From: Bacteriovoracaceae bacterium
GTDB lineage: Bacteria; Bdellovibrionota; UBA1018
Length of the DNA stretch: 11,541 nt
Reading direction: 5' to 3'
Assembly: GCA_947446835.1 (NCBI GenBank)
Contig: CANFHS010000060.1
Location: 1-11,541, forward strand
The notes beneath the pieces were generated by a model that made no database searches, was not told where the DNA came from, and worked only from the letters and a program-made list of their open reading frames with translations. A program made the translations under genes and the position numbers. This document shows positions 1 to 6,320 of the stretch, piece by piece. The first letter of the stretch is position 1. Every line of letters starts with the position of its first letter.

Positions 1-1027
1 CCACGTTGACGATCCACGGATTGACTTCCAGCCCCAGCGTGCCGTGCAGGCGCGAAGGGGTGTCCTGGATGCGCGTGTTTTCCAGGTAGCTGCCGGCCGA
101 CACATTCACTTCCAGCTGGGGCGTATCGATGACCCGGTAAAAGGCCCCGACGTGGGGCTGGGCCGTCCAGCCTTCGCCGATGAGGCGTGTCTGGTTCGAG
201 AGCAGGGCCGTGTTCTGGGTCGTGCCGATGAACTGCAGGCTGGCTCCCGCCTTGAAGTTGCGGCTCGGAATGATGCCGGCGCCCAGTCCCAGGATGGAAG
301 GCTGCCGGATGGTGCGGAAAAAGCCGGGAAGGTCGGGCGTGGCCGTCGACGTGTCGGGCGAAGCGCCATACGAAACCGGCGGTGACCAGCTTGCCCCCAC
401 GATGATCCGGTGCTGGAACTGCCATTGGGCGCCCAAGGTCAGGCCCACGCCGAAGCTCGAGTCGTTGATGGAGCGCGACGGGTCGGTGTCGAAGCGCAGC
501 TCCTTGCGGGCCTGCGCGACGCTCAGCGAAGCACCTACCGAAAGGGCGTTGTCCAGCAGGATGCGGGACGCAGCCATGCGGAACTCCTTGACGCTCACCG
601 AGGTCTGGGCCGTCCTCCCAGTGGCGGGCAGGACGTAGGGCGCGCTTTCGGAGTGAGGTGACCAGTAGCCCAGGCTGAAGCCCCAGGGGTAGGGGTTGGC
701 GAACGCGCCCACGTTTCCGGTCAGGATGGGCTCGTGGGCGTTCTGCAGGTCGCCGTCGCGGATCTCGTTCGAGTTGATCTGCAGGCCCGAGCCGTCCAGG
801 GTCATGGCCAAGCCTGCCGGATTTTGCATGCTGCCCGACCACGTGTCGGCCAGTCCGACCGAAGCACCGGCCATTCCGACATGGCGCAGGTCTCCTCGGA
901 CCGTTGAACTCCAGCCGTTGTAGTCCAGGAATCGGGACGAGTAGGGAAGGGTGACCGTGTCCGCGCGGGCCGACAGAGGTGTCGCTCCGAGGATGAGCAG
1001 TGGGAAAATGGCGCGGCGGGAAACCAT
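1..1027 (-). CDS. Outer-membrane beta-barrel protein, FadL/OmpP1-like (3' end missing)
   Basis: The frame is open from an ATG at 1027 to the left edge, giving the first 342 residues. It starts with a signal peptide (MVSRR, a hydrophobic stretch, then SARA at about residue 22). Near residues 48-75 there is RHVGMAGASVGLAD followed by a Trp/Ser/Gly stretch and NPAGLA, the conserved N-terminal pattern of FadL/OmpP1-type outer-membrane transport proteins (a GAGGAxVALADD...NPAGL-like pattern). The rest alternates polar and hydrophobic or aromatic residues, with turns rich in Asn, Gly and Ser, as expected of a barrel. FadL-family proteins import hydrophobic compounds, but the substrate here cannot be told. 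PorV-like proteins share the same N-terminal pattern and are an alternative. The gene is divergent from the small gene at 1094 with 66 bp between. A weak sigma-70-like pair (TTGCGA, 17 bp, TAGATT on the minus strand) lies there but would leave almost no leader. The C-terminus is outside the window. Confidence 0.82.
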   Translation of the reverse strand, partial: MVSRRAIFPLLILGATPLSARADTVTLPYSSRFLDYNGWSSTVRGDLRHVGMAGASVGLADTWSGSMQNPAGLAMTLDGSGLQINSNEIRDGDLQNAHEPILTGNVGAFANPYPWGFSLGYWSPHSESAPYVLPATGRTAQTSVSVKEFRMAASRILLDNALSVGASLSVAQARKELRFDTDPSRSINDSSFGVGLTLGAQWQFQHRIIVGASWSPPVSYGASPDTSTATPDLPGFFRTIRQPSILGLGAGIIPSRNFKAGASLQFIGTTQNTALLSNQTRLIGEGWTAQPHVGAFYRVIDTPQLEVNVSAGSYLENTRIQDTPSRLHGTLGLEVNPWIVNV

Positions 1028-1093
1028 GGGGTGTCTTCAATCTAACCGGCTGGCACGTTGCTCGCAATCGCCGGGAGCGAGAAGGGGAACCTC

Positions 1094-1408
1094 ATGGAAA
1101 CCGCTGCCTCTCAGTTCGTCCTCTCCTGCGTCATCCGCCGTCTGCATTACCGGGACGCGGCTCGCCTCATCGAACGGGTGCCACCGCACCTCAGGGAGCA
1201 GTTGCTGGATCTGCCCGCGGGACCGGATCTTTCGATCACCGTGTTCGGCATCCTGGATGCGCTGATCCACCGCTATGGGCTGACTGAACCCCAGGCGCAG
1301 AGCCTGCTGCTGCGGTTCTGGGGCACGCTCGAAAGCTGGACGGAGCCCGAGATGTACGACGAGGTCCGGAGCACGCTCTACAACGAGCGCGGGCGTGTGG
1401 CGGCCTGA
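1094..1408 (+). CDS. Small protein of unknown function, possibly DUF2267-like
   Basis: This is a 104-residue protein without signal peptide or membrane segment, so probably cytosolic. I chose the ATG at 1094 because GAAGGGGA lies at 1081-1088 at good ribosome-binding distance; a TTG at 1058 in the same frame would add 12 residues but is less likely. The protein is predicted to be helical. The N-terminal half has the pattern RRLHYRDAARLIERVPPHLR, and the second half (GLTEPQAQSLLLRFWGTLE) looks like a degenerate second helical unit. The first pattern (R-L...EA..L...LP..LR) is reminiscent of DUF2267, but this is a resemblance from memory, not a match I could test. It ends one base before the stop of the convergent methyltransferase gene, and I see no terminator between them. 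No function is assigned. Confidence 0.72.
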   Translation: METAASQFVLSCVIRRLHYRDAARLIERVPPHLREQLLDLPAGPDLSITVFGILDALIHRYGLTEPQAQSLLLRFWGTLESWTEPEMYDEVRSTLYNERGRVAA

Positions 1409-1409
1409 G

Positions 1410-2123
1410 TCAGCGGCTGCCTTCCAGCAGGAAGATTTCCCGGGGTTCGGGTGCATCGATCTTCAGGATCCGGGTTTCGAGGCCCAGGCCCAGCCGCTTC
1501 ATCTCGTCGTGGAAGGCCTGCAGGTAAGGGCGGCCCGGGTCGGCCAGCAGCAACGTCGCGCCGGGTTTGCCGTACTGGGCAAAGGCCCGCGCCACGGGCG
1601 CCGCGTAATGGCGTTCGTAGAGGATATCGCTTCCCACCACCAGATCGAAGGTGCGGCCTTCGAGCTCGGGGCAGGAGTCCTTCAGCCAGTCCGCTTCGAC
1701 ATACTCCACGGGAGCGCCGTTCAGCAGCCGATTGACCGAAAGGAAGCGGGGCACTTCGGGGTGAAAATCGGTGGCCGTGGCCTGCGCGCCCCGTCGGGCC
1801 GCGATCAGGCTGGGCAGTGCCAGGCCGCAGCCCAGCTCCAGCACGGTGCGGCCCATCATCTGCGAGGAGGGAATCTCGGCCAGCCACCGCGCCAGGGCCA
1901 GGGCCGAGGGCCAGATGACCCCGAAGTAGGGGCAAAGGCGTTCCAGGAGTTCGGGGCGGCCCTGTTTGGCCAGCAGCTCGAACACCTGGTCGATGGTGCG
2001 GTTCAGGTTGTCCAGCGCCTCGATTTCGAGGGTGAAGGCGCCCGCGCGCACTTTTTCTCGCCGCATCTCGTACTTGAGCAGCGCGTGCAGGTCCTGGGCT
2101 GAAGGAGCGGAGTCCGCGGGCAT
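1410..2123 (-). CDS. Class I SAM-dependent methyltransferase (Methyltransf_16/METTL20-like)
   Basis: This is a 237-residue soluble protein. Residues 93-106 carry the SAM-binding motif I (TVLELGCGLALPSL), D119 in TATDFHP is in the usual position to bind the ribose, and VVGSDILYE (162-170) and ADPGRPY (194-200) match the later core motifs. Upstream, PYFGVIWPSALALARWL (66-82) is the W-P...LA..L segment typical of the Methyltransf_16 group, which includes protein-lysine methyltransferases such as METTL20/ETFB-KMT. The family therefore suggests a protein substrate, but this is inference. The N-terminal 60 residues are helical and charged. Start at ATG 2123 with AGGG about 10 nt upstream; it follows the motB stop by 19 bp, so it is likely the last gene of a motA-motB-methyltransferase transcript. 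It is tail-to-tail with the small gene ending at 1408. Confidence 0.87.
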   Translation of the reverse strand: MPADSAPSAQDLHALLKYEMRREKVRAGAFTLEIEALDNLNRTIDQVFELLAKQGRPELLERLCPYFGVIWPSALALARWLAEIPSSQMMGRTVLELGCGLALPSLIAARRGAQATATDFHPEVPRFLSVNRLLNGAPVEYVEADWLKDSCPELEGRTFDLVVGSDILYERHYAAPVARAFAQYGKPGATLLLADPGRPYLQAFHDEMKRLGLGLETRILKIDAPEPREIFLLEGSR

Positions 2124-2142
2124 GGGGCTTACCCTAACCCGG

Positions 2143-2889
2143 TCACTCGGGCCGCGACAGCGTGAATTCGAGCTTGCGCGGGGCCGAGGCGTCGGCGGCC
2201 GAAGCCTGGCGGCGTTCCAGCACCATGGCCGAGACCTTTTCCTCGGGGACCCAGTTGTGGTCCACCAGGTGGCGGGCCACGGTCACGGCGCGCGACATCT
2301 GGAATTCATAGCTGGCCGGCGAGCCCGGGGAGTGGATGGCCTGGATCTCGACCTTGCCCTTGTACTTGCGCGCCAGCTTGCCGATCTTTTCGAGCAGCGG
2401 ATCGGCTTTCGTGCCGAAGCGGTCGGATTCGCCCGAAGCAAAGAGCAGGTCCTCGGGCATCGAGAACCGGATCTGGTCCAGCCGGACGATCGAATCCTCG
2501 TCCATGAACTGGTCCAGGATGGAGGCGACCTTCTCGGTTTCGCCTTCGGGCGTGGCGTAAGGGCGCTGGGGCCTCTGCACCAGGTCCTCGGGGGTTGCGC
2601 CGTCGGAGCCCTTGAGCAGGTTCTCGCCGGCGCCGGTCCGGTCGCCCAGCGGCATGGTTTCGGGAGAACTGAGGTCCTTGCGCCAGGCCGAGGTCGGGTT
2701 GTTGAAGTAGTCCACGATGGCGGCCTTGGTGGCCTCGTCGGCGCCCATCAGCCACATGACCAGGAAGAAGCACATCATCGCGGTCACGAAGTCGGCGTAG
2801 GCCACCTTCCAGGCACCGCCGTGCCCTCCGGCATGACCGGCCTGGATCTTCTTGATGATGATGGGCTGCTGGTTGTTGTTTCCGGCCAT
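2143..2889 (-). CDS. motB: Flagellar stator protein MotB, with degenerate peptidoglycan-binding motif
   Basis: This is 248 residues. The N-terminus is cytosolic with the usual HGGAWKVAYADF lead-in; the single membrane helix is about residues 31-49 and carries D33, the proton-carrying Asp of MotB (Asp32 in E. coli). A plug/linker region (about 50-140) follows, then an OmpA-like periplasmic domain (LLFASGESDRF, about 148-158, to the C-terminus). The domain is recognisable but unusual: the usual GHTDxxP segment reads IQAIHSPGSP (182-191), so the Asp that contacts diaminopimelate in OmpA-like domains is absent, whereas the Arg of the downstream SRA motif (R200) is kept. The terminal NRRVEI-like strand is PRKLEFTL. 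Together with MotA it forms the proton channel of the flagellar motor. Start ATG 2889 is 11 bp after the motA stop, so the two are co-transcribed. Identity as MotB is firm; how it anchors to the wall is not. Confidence 0.95.
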   Translation of the reverse strand: MAGNNNQQPIIIKKIQAGHAGGHGGAWKVAYADFVTAMMCFFLVMWLMGADEATKAAIVDYFNNPTSAWRKDLSSPETMPLGDRTGAGENLLKGSDGATPEDLVQRPQRPYATPEGETEKVASILDQFMDEDSIVRLDQIRFSMPEDLLFASGESDRFGTKADPLLEKIGKLARKYKGKVEIQAIHSPGSPASYEFQMSRAVTVARHLVDHNWVPEEKVSAMVLERRQASAADASAPRKLEFTLSRPE

Positions 2890-2900
2890 TCAGTTCACCG

Positions 2901-3764
2901 TCACGCGGCGGCCTTGCCGACGTTCTGCGTGGCCTTGTCGACCGTCTCGAAGTCGGGGCGAGCCACGGGCGGAATGGTCCGGCGCGCGAACTCGATGCAG
3001 ACCTTGGGCGAGCAGTTCTTGCCGAAGGCCAGGATGGCCGCCTTGATGACCTGCAGGTACTTTCCGGCCTCGTTGTTGTTGGTGGTCATCTTGGCGGCGA
3101 GCGGCTGCATGAAACCGTAGGACGCCAGGATGCCGAGGAACGTTCCGACGAGGGCGGCGGCCACCGAGTGACCGATGACTTCCTTGCCCTGGGTCAGCTT
3201 GCCCATGGTGATCACGACCCCGAGCACGGCGGCCACGATGCCCAGACCCGGCATGGCGTCGCCGGTGCGCTGGATGATTTCGGGGGCCTGGTGCTCTTCC
3301 TCGTGCATGGCCTTGATGTCGGTTTCCATGAGGTCGTCCAGGTCATACGGGCTGACGGGCGAGCTGATCTGGACCTTCAGGGTGTCGGCGATGAAATGGA
3401 TGGCGTGGTGGTTGGACAGCACCGTCGGGTACTTCTTGAAGATGTCCGACTGGGAGGGGTTTTCGACGTGGGCTTCGAGCGCCAGCATGTTGCCTTTGGC
3501 GGTCTTGATGAGCTCATAGAGCAGCATCAGCAGGTCGATCCACTGCTTCTGCGAGGTTTCGGCGCTCTTCAGGGTGCCCAGCGCCTGGTGGGCCACGATC
3601 TTGAGGAGGGTGGGGCTTGCCGAAATGAGCAAGGAACCGCCGGCGGCGCCGCCGATGATCAGCAACTCGATGGGCTGGAAAAGCACGGCCAGGTGTCCGC
3701 CCTCGATGGCGAACCCTCCGAAAACCGAGATGAAAACGACCAAGGCGCCGACGATGACGAGCAT
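2901..3764 (-). CDS. motA: Flagellar stator protein MotA
   Basis: This is 287 residues, close to E. coli MotA (295), and aligns from end to end by eye. Membrane segments are about 3-20, 34-50, 172-190 and 199-222. The functional prolines are present: P172 in MPGLGIVAAVLGVV (E. coli P173) and P221 in YGFMQPLA (P222). In the cytoplasmic loop that engages the rotor, the residue at the E. coli R90 position appears to be K90, and E97 matches E98; VENP and DIFKKYP follow as in the family. MotA forms the outer ring of the stator around MotB and couples proton flow to torque. Start ATG 3764 has GGAG 10 nt upstream. A strong sigma-28-like promoter lies directly before it, and motB follows after 11 bp. 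Confidence 0.96.
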   Translation of the reverse strand: MLVIVGALVVFISVFGGFAIEGGHLAVLFQPIELLIIGGAAGGSLLISASPTLLKIVAHQALGTLKSAETSQKQWIDLLMLLYELIKTAKGNMLALEAHVENPSQSDIFKKYPTVLSNHHAIHFIADTLKVQISSPVSPYDLDDLMETDIKAMHEEEHQAPEIIQRTGDAMPGLGIVAAVLGVVITMGKLTQGKEVIGHSVAAALVGTFLGILASYGFMQPLAAKMTTNNNEAGKYLQVIKAAILAFGKNCSPKVCIEFARRTIPPVARPDFETVDKATQNVGKAAA

Positions 3765-3785
3765 GTTCGGTACTCTCCAGGGAGC

Positions 3786-3813
3786 TTATCGTCTGACCCG
3801 GCTCGAAAGTTGA
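3786..3813 (-). promoter_or_regulatory. Candidate sigma-28 (FliA-type) promoter of motAB
   Basis: On the minus strand TCAACTTT (3813-3806), a 12-nt spacer and GACGATAA (3793-3786) match the enterobacterial FliA consensus (TAAAGTTT, 11 nt, GCCGATAA) at 6 of 8 and 7 of 8 positions. It lies in the 73-bp gap between the HAD gene and motA. The -10 element ends 21 nt before the motA ATG, so transcription would begin close to the GGAG ribosome site, giving a short leader of about 15 nt. The match is by eye. The same layout is found before the chemoreceptor gene at 8862-8889. Confidence 0.68.
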
Positions 3814-3837
3814 GCGCCGAGATGGGTCCGTGGAGCG

Positions 3838-4590
3838 TCAGACGGCTGACGTCTGGGTGGCTGCTTCGGCCAAGGCCGCCCGCAGCAGCGCGTAGTTGCC
3901 GCTCCAGGCGGGGGCCTGGGCCCGGGGGTAACGGAGGCGTGAGATGCGGGTGTTCTTGCGGGGGTCGCCCACGATGAACACCCGGATGCCCACGGCCGTG
4001 GCCGGCAGGTCCATCTTGCGATCGTCGCCGATCAGCAGGCAGGTGGCCGGGTCCAGGTTTTCCTGTGCCAGCAGCTCGCGGTAATATTCGGGCGAAGGCT
4101 TGGCCGCATGCATCCGCCGGACGTGGGTCATGCTGCGGAAAAGCGAGGGGTCGACGCCCGCCCAGCGCACCCGGAGCTCGACGATTTCCGGAGGCCACAC
4201 CGGATTGGTGGCCAGGTAAAGCGGGTAACGGTCCTTGGCCCAGGTCAGGAACTCGCTGCTGCCGGGGATGGGGTAAAAGTGGCGCTTGAGCTCGGGAAAA
4301 ACGCTGGTGATGAACTGGCGCAGCACCTGCCGCGAGCGGTCCGGATCGAGCCCGGTTTTCTCGCTGAAGAGCTTCACCACGCGCACGTCATTGGTCATGT
4401 CGGGAGTGAAGCGCCTGAGCTCCTTCTGGATGGCGAGCAGGGTTTCGACCGATTTGCGCCAGCCGCCGTAGGGCTTGAGGGCCAGCAGCGAGCGTTTGAC
4501 GAAATCGATGGAAAGAGTGAGTTGCCGGTTTCCCAGCAGGGTGCCATCCAGGTCGACCAGCAGCGTTTGGATGCGCGGATCAAAGTGCAC
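3838..4590 (-). CDS. HAD-superfamily hydrolase (phosphatase-like)
   Basis: This is 250 residues and soluble. All four HAD motifs are present: motif I DLDGTLLG (nucleophile D13 and acid/base D15), motif II ATN with T128, motif III K164 in AAKPSPEYY, and motif IV GDDRKMDLPA (D189, D190, D194). About 100 residues between motifs I and II are largely helical, which fits a C1-type cap as in phosphoglycolate phosphatase and related enzymes. Members hydrolyse small phosphorylated metabolites; the substrate cannot be named, and a link to glyoxylate metabolism from its upstream neighbour is only a suggestion. The start is a GTG at 4590, since no ATG lies between the upstream stop and motif I; its ribosome site is weak. 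It follows the malate-synthase-like gene by 17 bp, so the two are probably co-transcribed. A 6-bp hairpin at 3839-3855 overlaps its end but has no T run. Confidence 0.9.
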   Translation of the reverse strand: MHFDPRIQTLLVDLDGTLLGNRQLTLSIDFVKRSLLALKPYGGWRKSVETLLAIQKELRRFTPDMTNDVRVVKLFSEKTGLDPDRSRQVLRQFITSVFPELKRHFYPIPGSSEFLTWAKDRYPLYLATNPVWPPEIVELRVRWAGVDPSLFRSMTHVRRMHAAKPSPEYYRELLAQENLDPATCLLIGDDRKMDLPATAVGIRVFIVGDPRKNTRISRLRYPRAQAPAWSGNYALLRAALAEAATQTSAV

Positions 4591-4607
4591 AGACCTAGAA
4601 TGGATGC

Positions 4608-6077
4608 TTAGCCCGCGCGTGGCAAGGGGCCCTCTTTGCGGCCGCGCGTTTCGAGGACGCGGTAGGCCGGATGGGTCAGGAAAGGGATGAAGGTGTCGCT
4701 CAGGACCAGCCGGTCCAGGAGACGGACCGCGTCAGCCAGCCGCCCCTGGCCGCGCCCGCCCAGGCGCAGGATCTCCGCTTCGCGAAGCTCCGAGTAGCGG
4801 CGCGGGCTCAGGACGCGGGCCGCGCCCAGGCGCACGCCCCGGTGAACCCACTGCCACAGCAGGGCGCGCGCCAGCTCGGCCGAAGCCGTGTCTTCGGCGC
4901 GCTGGTCGATGGTCACGGTGCCTTGTCCCTGGAGCCAGGCATCCAGGTAGGCCAGGACCAGGGCAATCTGCGAGCGGACCCCGGCCTCGGTGATCTCGGC
5001 GCTGGGAAATTCCAGGTCCAGGAGCGCCCGGGGGTCGGGCTCCGCGCGCTGGTCCATGAAGCTCCGGGCCTGCGAGACCTGCTCGGGGTGGGTGACGCGG
5101 AGGCCGGTAAAGCCCGGGTGAGGGGAGGCGCCCACGCACTGGGCCCCGCGCTTTCGGCACAGGCTGGCCAGGCGCTGCGCATAGGCCCTCAGGAACGGAA
5201 GCTCGGGGGCCAGGGCCGAGCGATCGGGAAACAGGAATGACGGATCGGAGTGGAAGGTGCGGAGGAGGTGGAACAGGTAGCTGTCGTGGGCGGCGTCGAG
5301 TCCCACCGCGTGCCGTCCCAGCGCATGGAGGATTTCTTCCATCTGGAAGGCCGCTGGCACCGTCTCGATGCGCGCGATGGCGCGGAAGCTGCCGGGAGGC
5401 AGGCGCAGCTCGTCCTCGGCATGCGACAGCACCTGGTGCCACAGCAAGGCTTCGCGAAAGTGCTCCAGCTTGGGCAGGTCCAGGAGAAGGGCGTTGCCCT
5501 GGGAGTGCAGGACCCGCGCATTGTGGAAGCAAGCCATGCCGAAGTCGAACAAGGACGCGGAAACAGGAGACCCTTCGACGATCACGTTCCATTCGTCCAG
5601 GTGCCAACCCCGGGGGCGCACGCGGAGCGTGGCGGTCCGCCCCTGCAGGTGCAGGGTGCCCTCGTTCAGGGTGCCGCGCACGGCCTCACGCAGGGCCAGT
5701 TGGCCCTCATGCAGGTTTTTCCAGGTCGGCGAAAGCGCATCCTCGAAGTCCACGATGCACGCATCCGCGCCCGAATTCAGGGCGTGGAGCAGGTGGGTTC
5801 GCTCGGCGGGCGTCGCGATCTCGACCGTGCGTGTGGCCAGCTCCGGGACTGAGGGCGGCACCCGCCACGCCGCCTCGCGGACGGCGCGCGATTCCTGGGG
5901 GATGAGTGAGTCCGACCAGGCATCGCGGATGCGGAGGGGGCGGCGCGCGGTGCGGGCGCGCAGGCATTCCTGGCGCAACGGGTCAAAGCGCCGATGCAGC
6001 CGCGCCACGAAGCCCAGCGCTTCGGGATGAAGCAGAAGATCGCTTCCCGGATGCAGATGCCCTTTGACTCGAATCAT
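4608..6077 (-). CDS. Malate synthase A (AceB) homologue with altered active site
   Basis: This is 489 residues, against about 530 for typical malate synthase A, and is collinear with it end to end. Recognisable blocks are PEALGFVARLHRRFDPLR (18-35), NSGADACIVDFEDALSPTW (101-119), RPRGWHL (154-160, catalytic Arg region), SLFDFG, FHNA, IARIET with E238 (metal ligand), AEDTASAEL with D396 (catalytic base), ALLWQW, and FLTHPAYRVLE near the end. Malate synthase condenses acetyl-CoA with glyoxylate to malate in the glyoxylate shunt. Two changes stand out. The second metal ligand, the Asp in GRWDY 28 residues after the first, is Ser here (S266), although D265 is next to it. The MGGMAA...DGTWVAHP segment is reduced to GASPHPGFTGLRVTHP (316-331), about 28 residues shorter. 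It may be a divergent enzyme with another substrate or an inactive relative. Start ATG 6077 sits inside a dyad and lacks a good ribosome site. No isocitrate lyase gene lies in the window. Confidence 0.85.
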   Translation of the reverse strand: MIRVKGHLHPGSDLLLHPEALGFVARLHRRFDPLRQECLRARTARRPLRIRDAWSDSLIPQESRAVREAAWRVPPSVPELATRTVEIATPAERTHLLHALNSGADACIVDFEDALSPTWKNLHEGQLALREAVRGTLNEGTLHLQGRTATLRVRPRGWHLDEWNVIVEGSPVSASLFDFGMACFHNARVLHSQGNALLLDLPKLEHFREALLWHQVLSHAEDELRLPPGSFRAIARIETVPAAFQMEEILHALGRHAVGLDAAHDSYLFHLLRTFHSDPSFLFPDRSALAPELPFLRAYAQRLASLCRKRGAQCVGASPHPGFTGLRVTHPEQVSQARSFMDQRAEPDPRALLDLEFPSAEITEAGVRSQIALVLAYLDAWLQGQGTVTIDQRAEDTASAELARALLWQWVHRGVRLGAARVLSPRRYSELREAEILRLGGRGQGRLADAVRLLDRLVLSDTFIPFLTHPAYRVLETRGRKEGPLPRAG

Positions 6078-6119
6078 TCGCCGTCAATTTACGGACGGGC
6101 CTTGAGTCAAAACAAGGCC
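6063..6119 (-). promoter_or_regulatory. Competing inverted repeats over the malate-synthase-like start codon
   Basis: Three overlapping symmetries lie here. GGCCTTG (6098-6104) pairs with CAAGGCC (6113-6119) around an 8-nt loop. TTTGACTC (6063-6070) pairs perfectly with GAGTCAAA (6104-6111), which fills that loop. A dyad TTGAC.CGAAT / ATTCG..GTCAA (6064-6087) is centred on the start codon at 6075-6077. On the minus-strand transcript the pairings exclude one another in part, and two enclose the start codon. It could be an operator for a DNA-binding protein or a translational switch. The repeats are seen directly; the function is inferred. Confidence 0.4.
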
Positions 6120-6141
6120 AAGCGCGGCGGTTTTGAAAGCT

Positions 6142-6164
6142 GGAAAACAGGCTGCTTGTTTTCC
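6142..6164. repeat. Inverted repeat in the divergent intergenic region
   Basis: A perfect 8-bp inverted repeat, GGAAAACA (6142-6149) and TGTTTTCC (6157-6164), with a 7-nt loop; an alternative 5-bp pairing ACAGG/CCTGT (6147-6151 and 6163-6167) uses the same bases. It lies between the malate-synthase-like gene and the SCO gene. No T run follows on either strand, so it is not a classic terminator. It could be an operator or a leader hairpin. The rest of 6078-6320 is AT-rich non-coding DNA that must hold both divergent promoters, but I find no convincing -35/-10 pair. Confidence 0.4.
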
Positions 6165-6320
6165 TGTGAAATCAAACACACGCAAGCCGAGTGTCGAGTG
6201 CGTGGTCACCGAAGTGTCGGAACTTTGTTCATCTCTCAAGGTGAGTTCAAAAGTTCTTGTCCTCCAAAAGAAACGGCGTACACTTTTTGACAGACCCCCA
6301 CTTCTTTCAAGGATGAAGAA

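Noticed and set aside
1052..1062. TGGCAC and TTGCT close together, like a sigma-54 promoter
   Set aside because: The two elements are separated by one base instead of about five, so the geometry is wrong.
1966..3120. A 384-codon rightward open frame opposite motB and motA
   Set aside because: It is the antisense of two clearly recognised genes, and its translation is repetitive in Gly, His, Arg and Leu, typical of GC-rich shadows.
3839..3855. CAGACG/CGTCTG hairpin at the end of the HAD gene as a terminator
   Set aside because: The stem is only 6 bp, lies partly inside the coding sequence and has no T run on the minus strand.
6287..6292. TTGACA as a -35 box for the SCO gene
   Set aside because: No -10-like hexamer lies 16-18 bp downstream; that position already overlaps the ribosome site.
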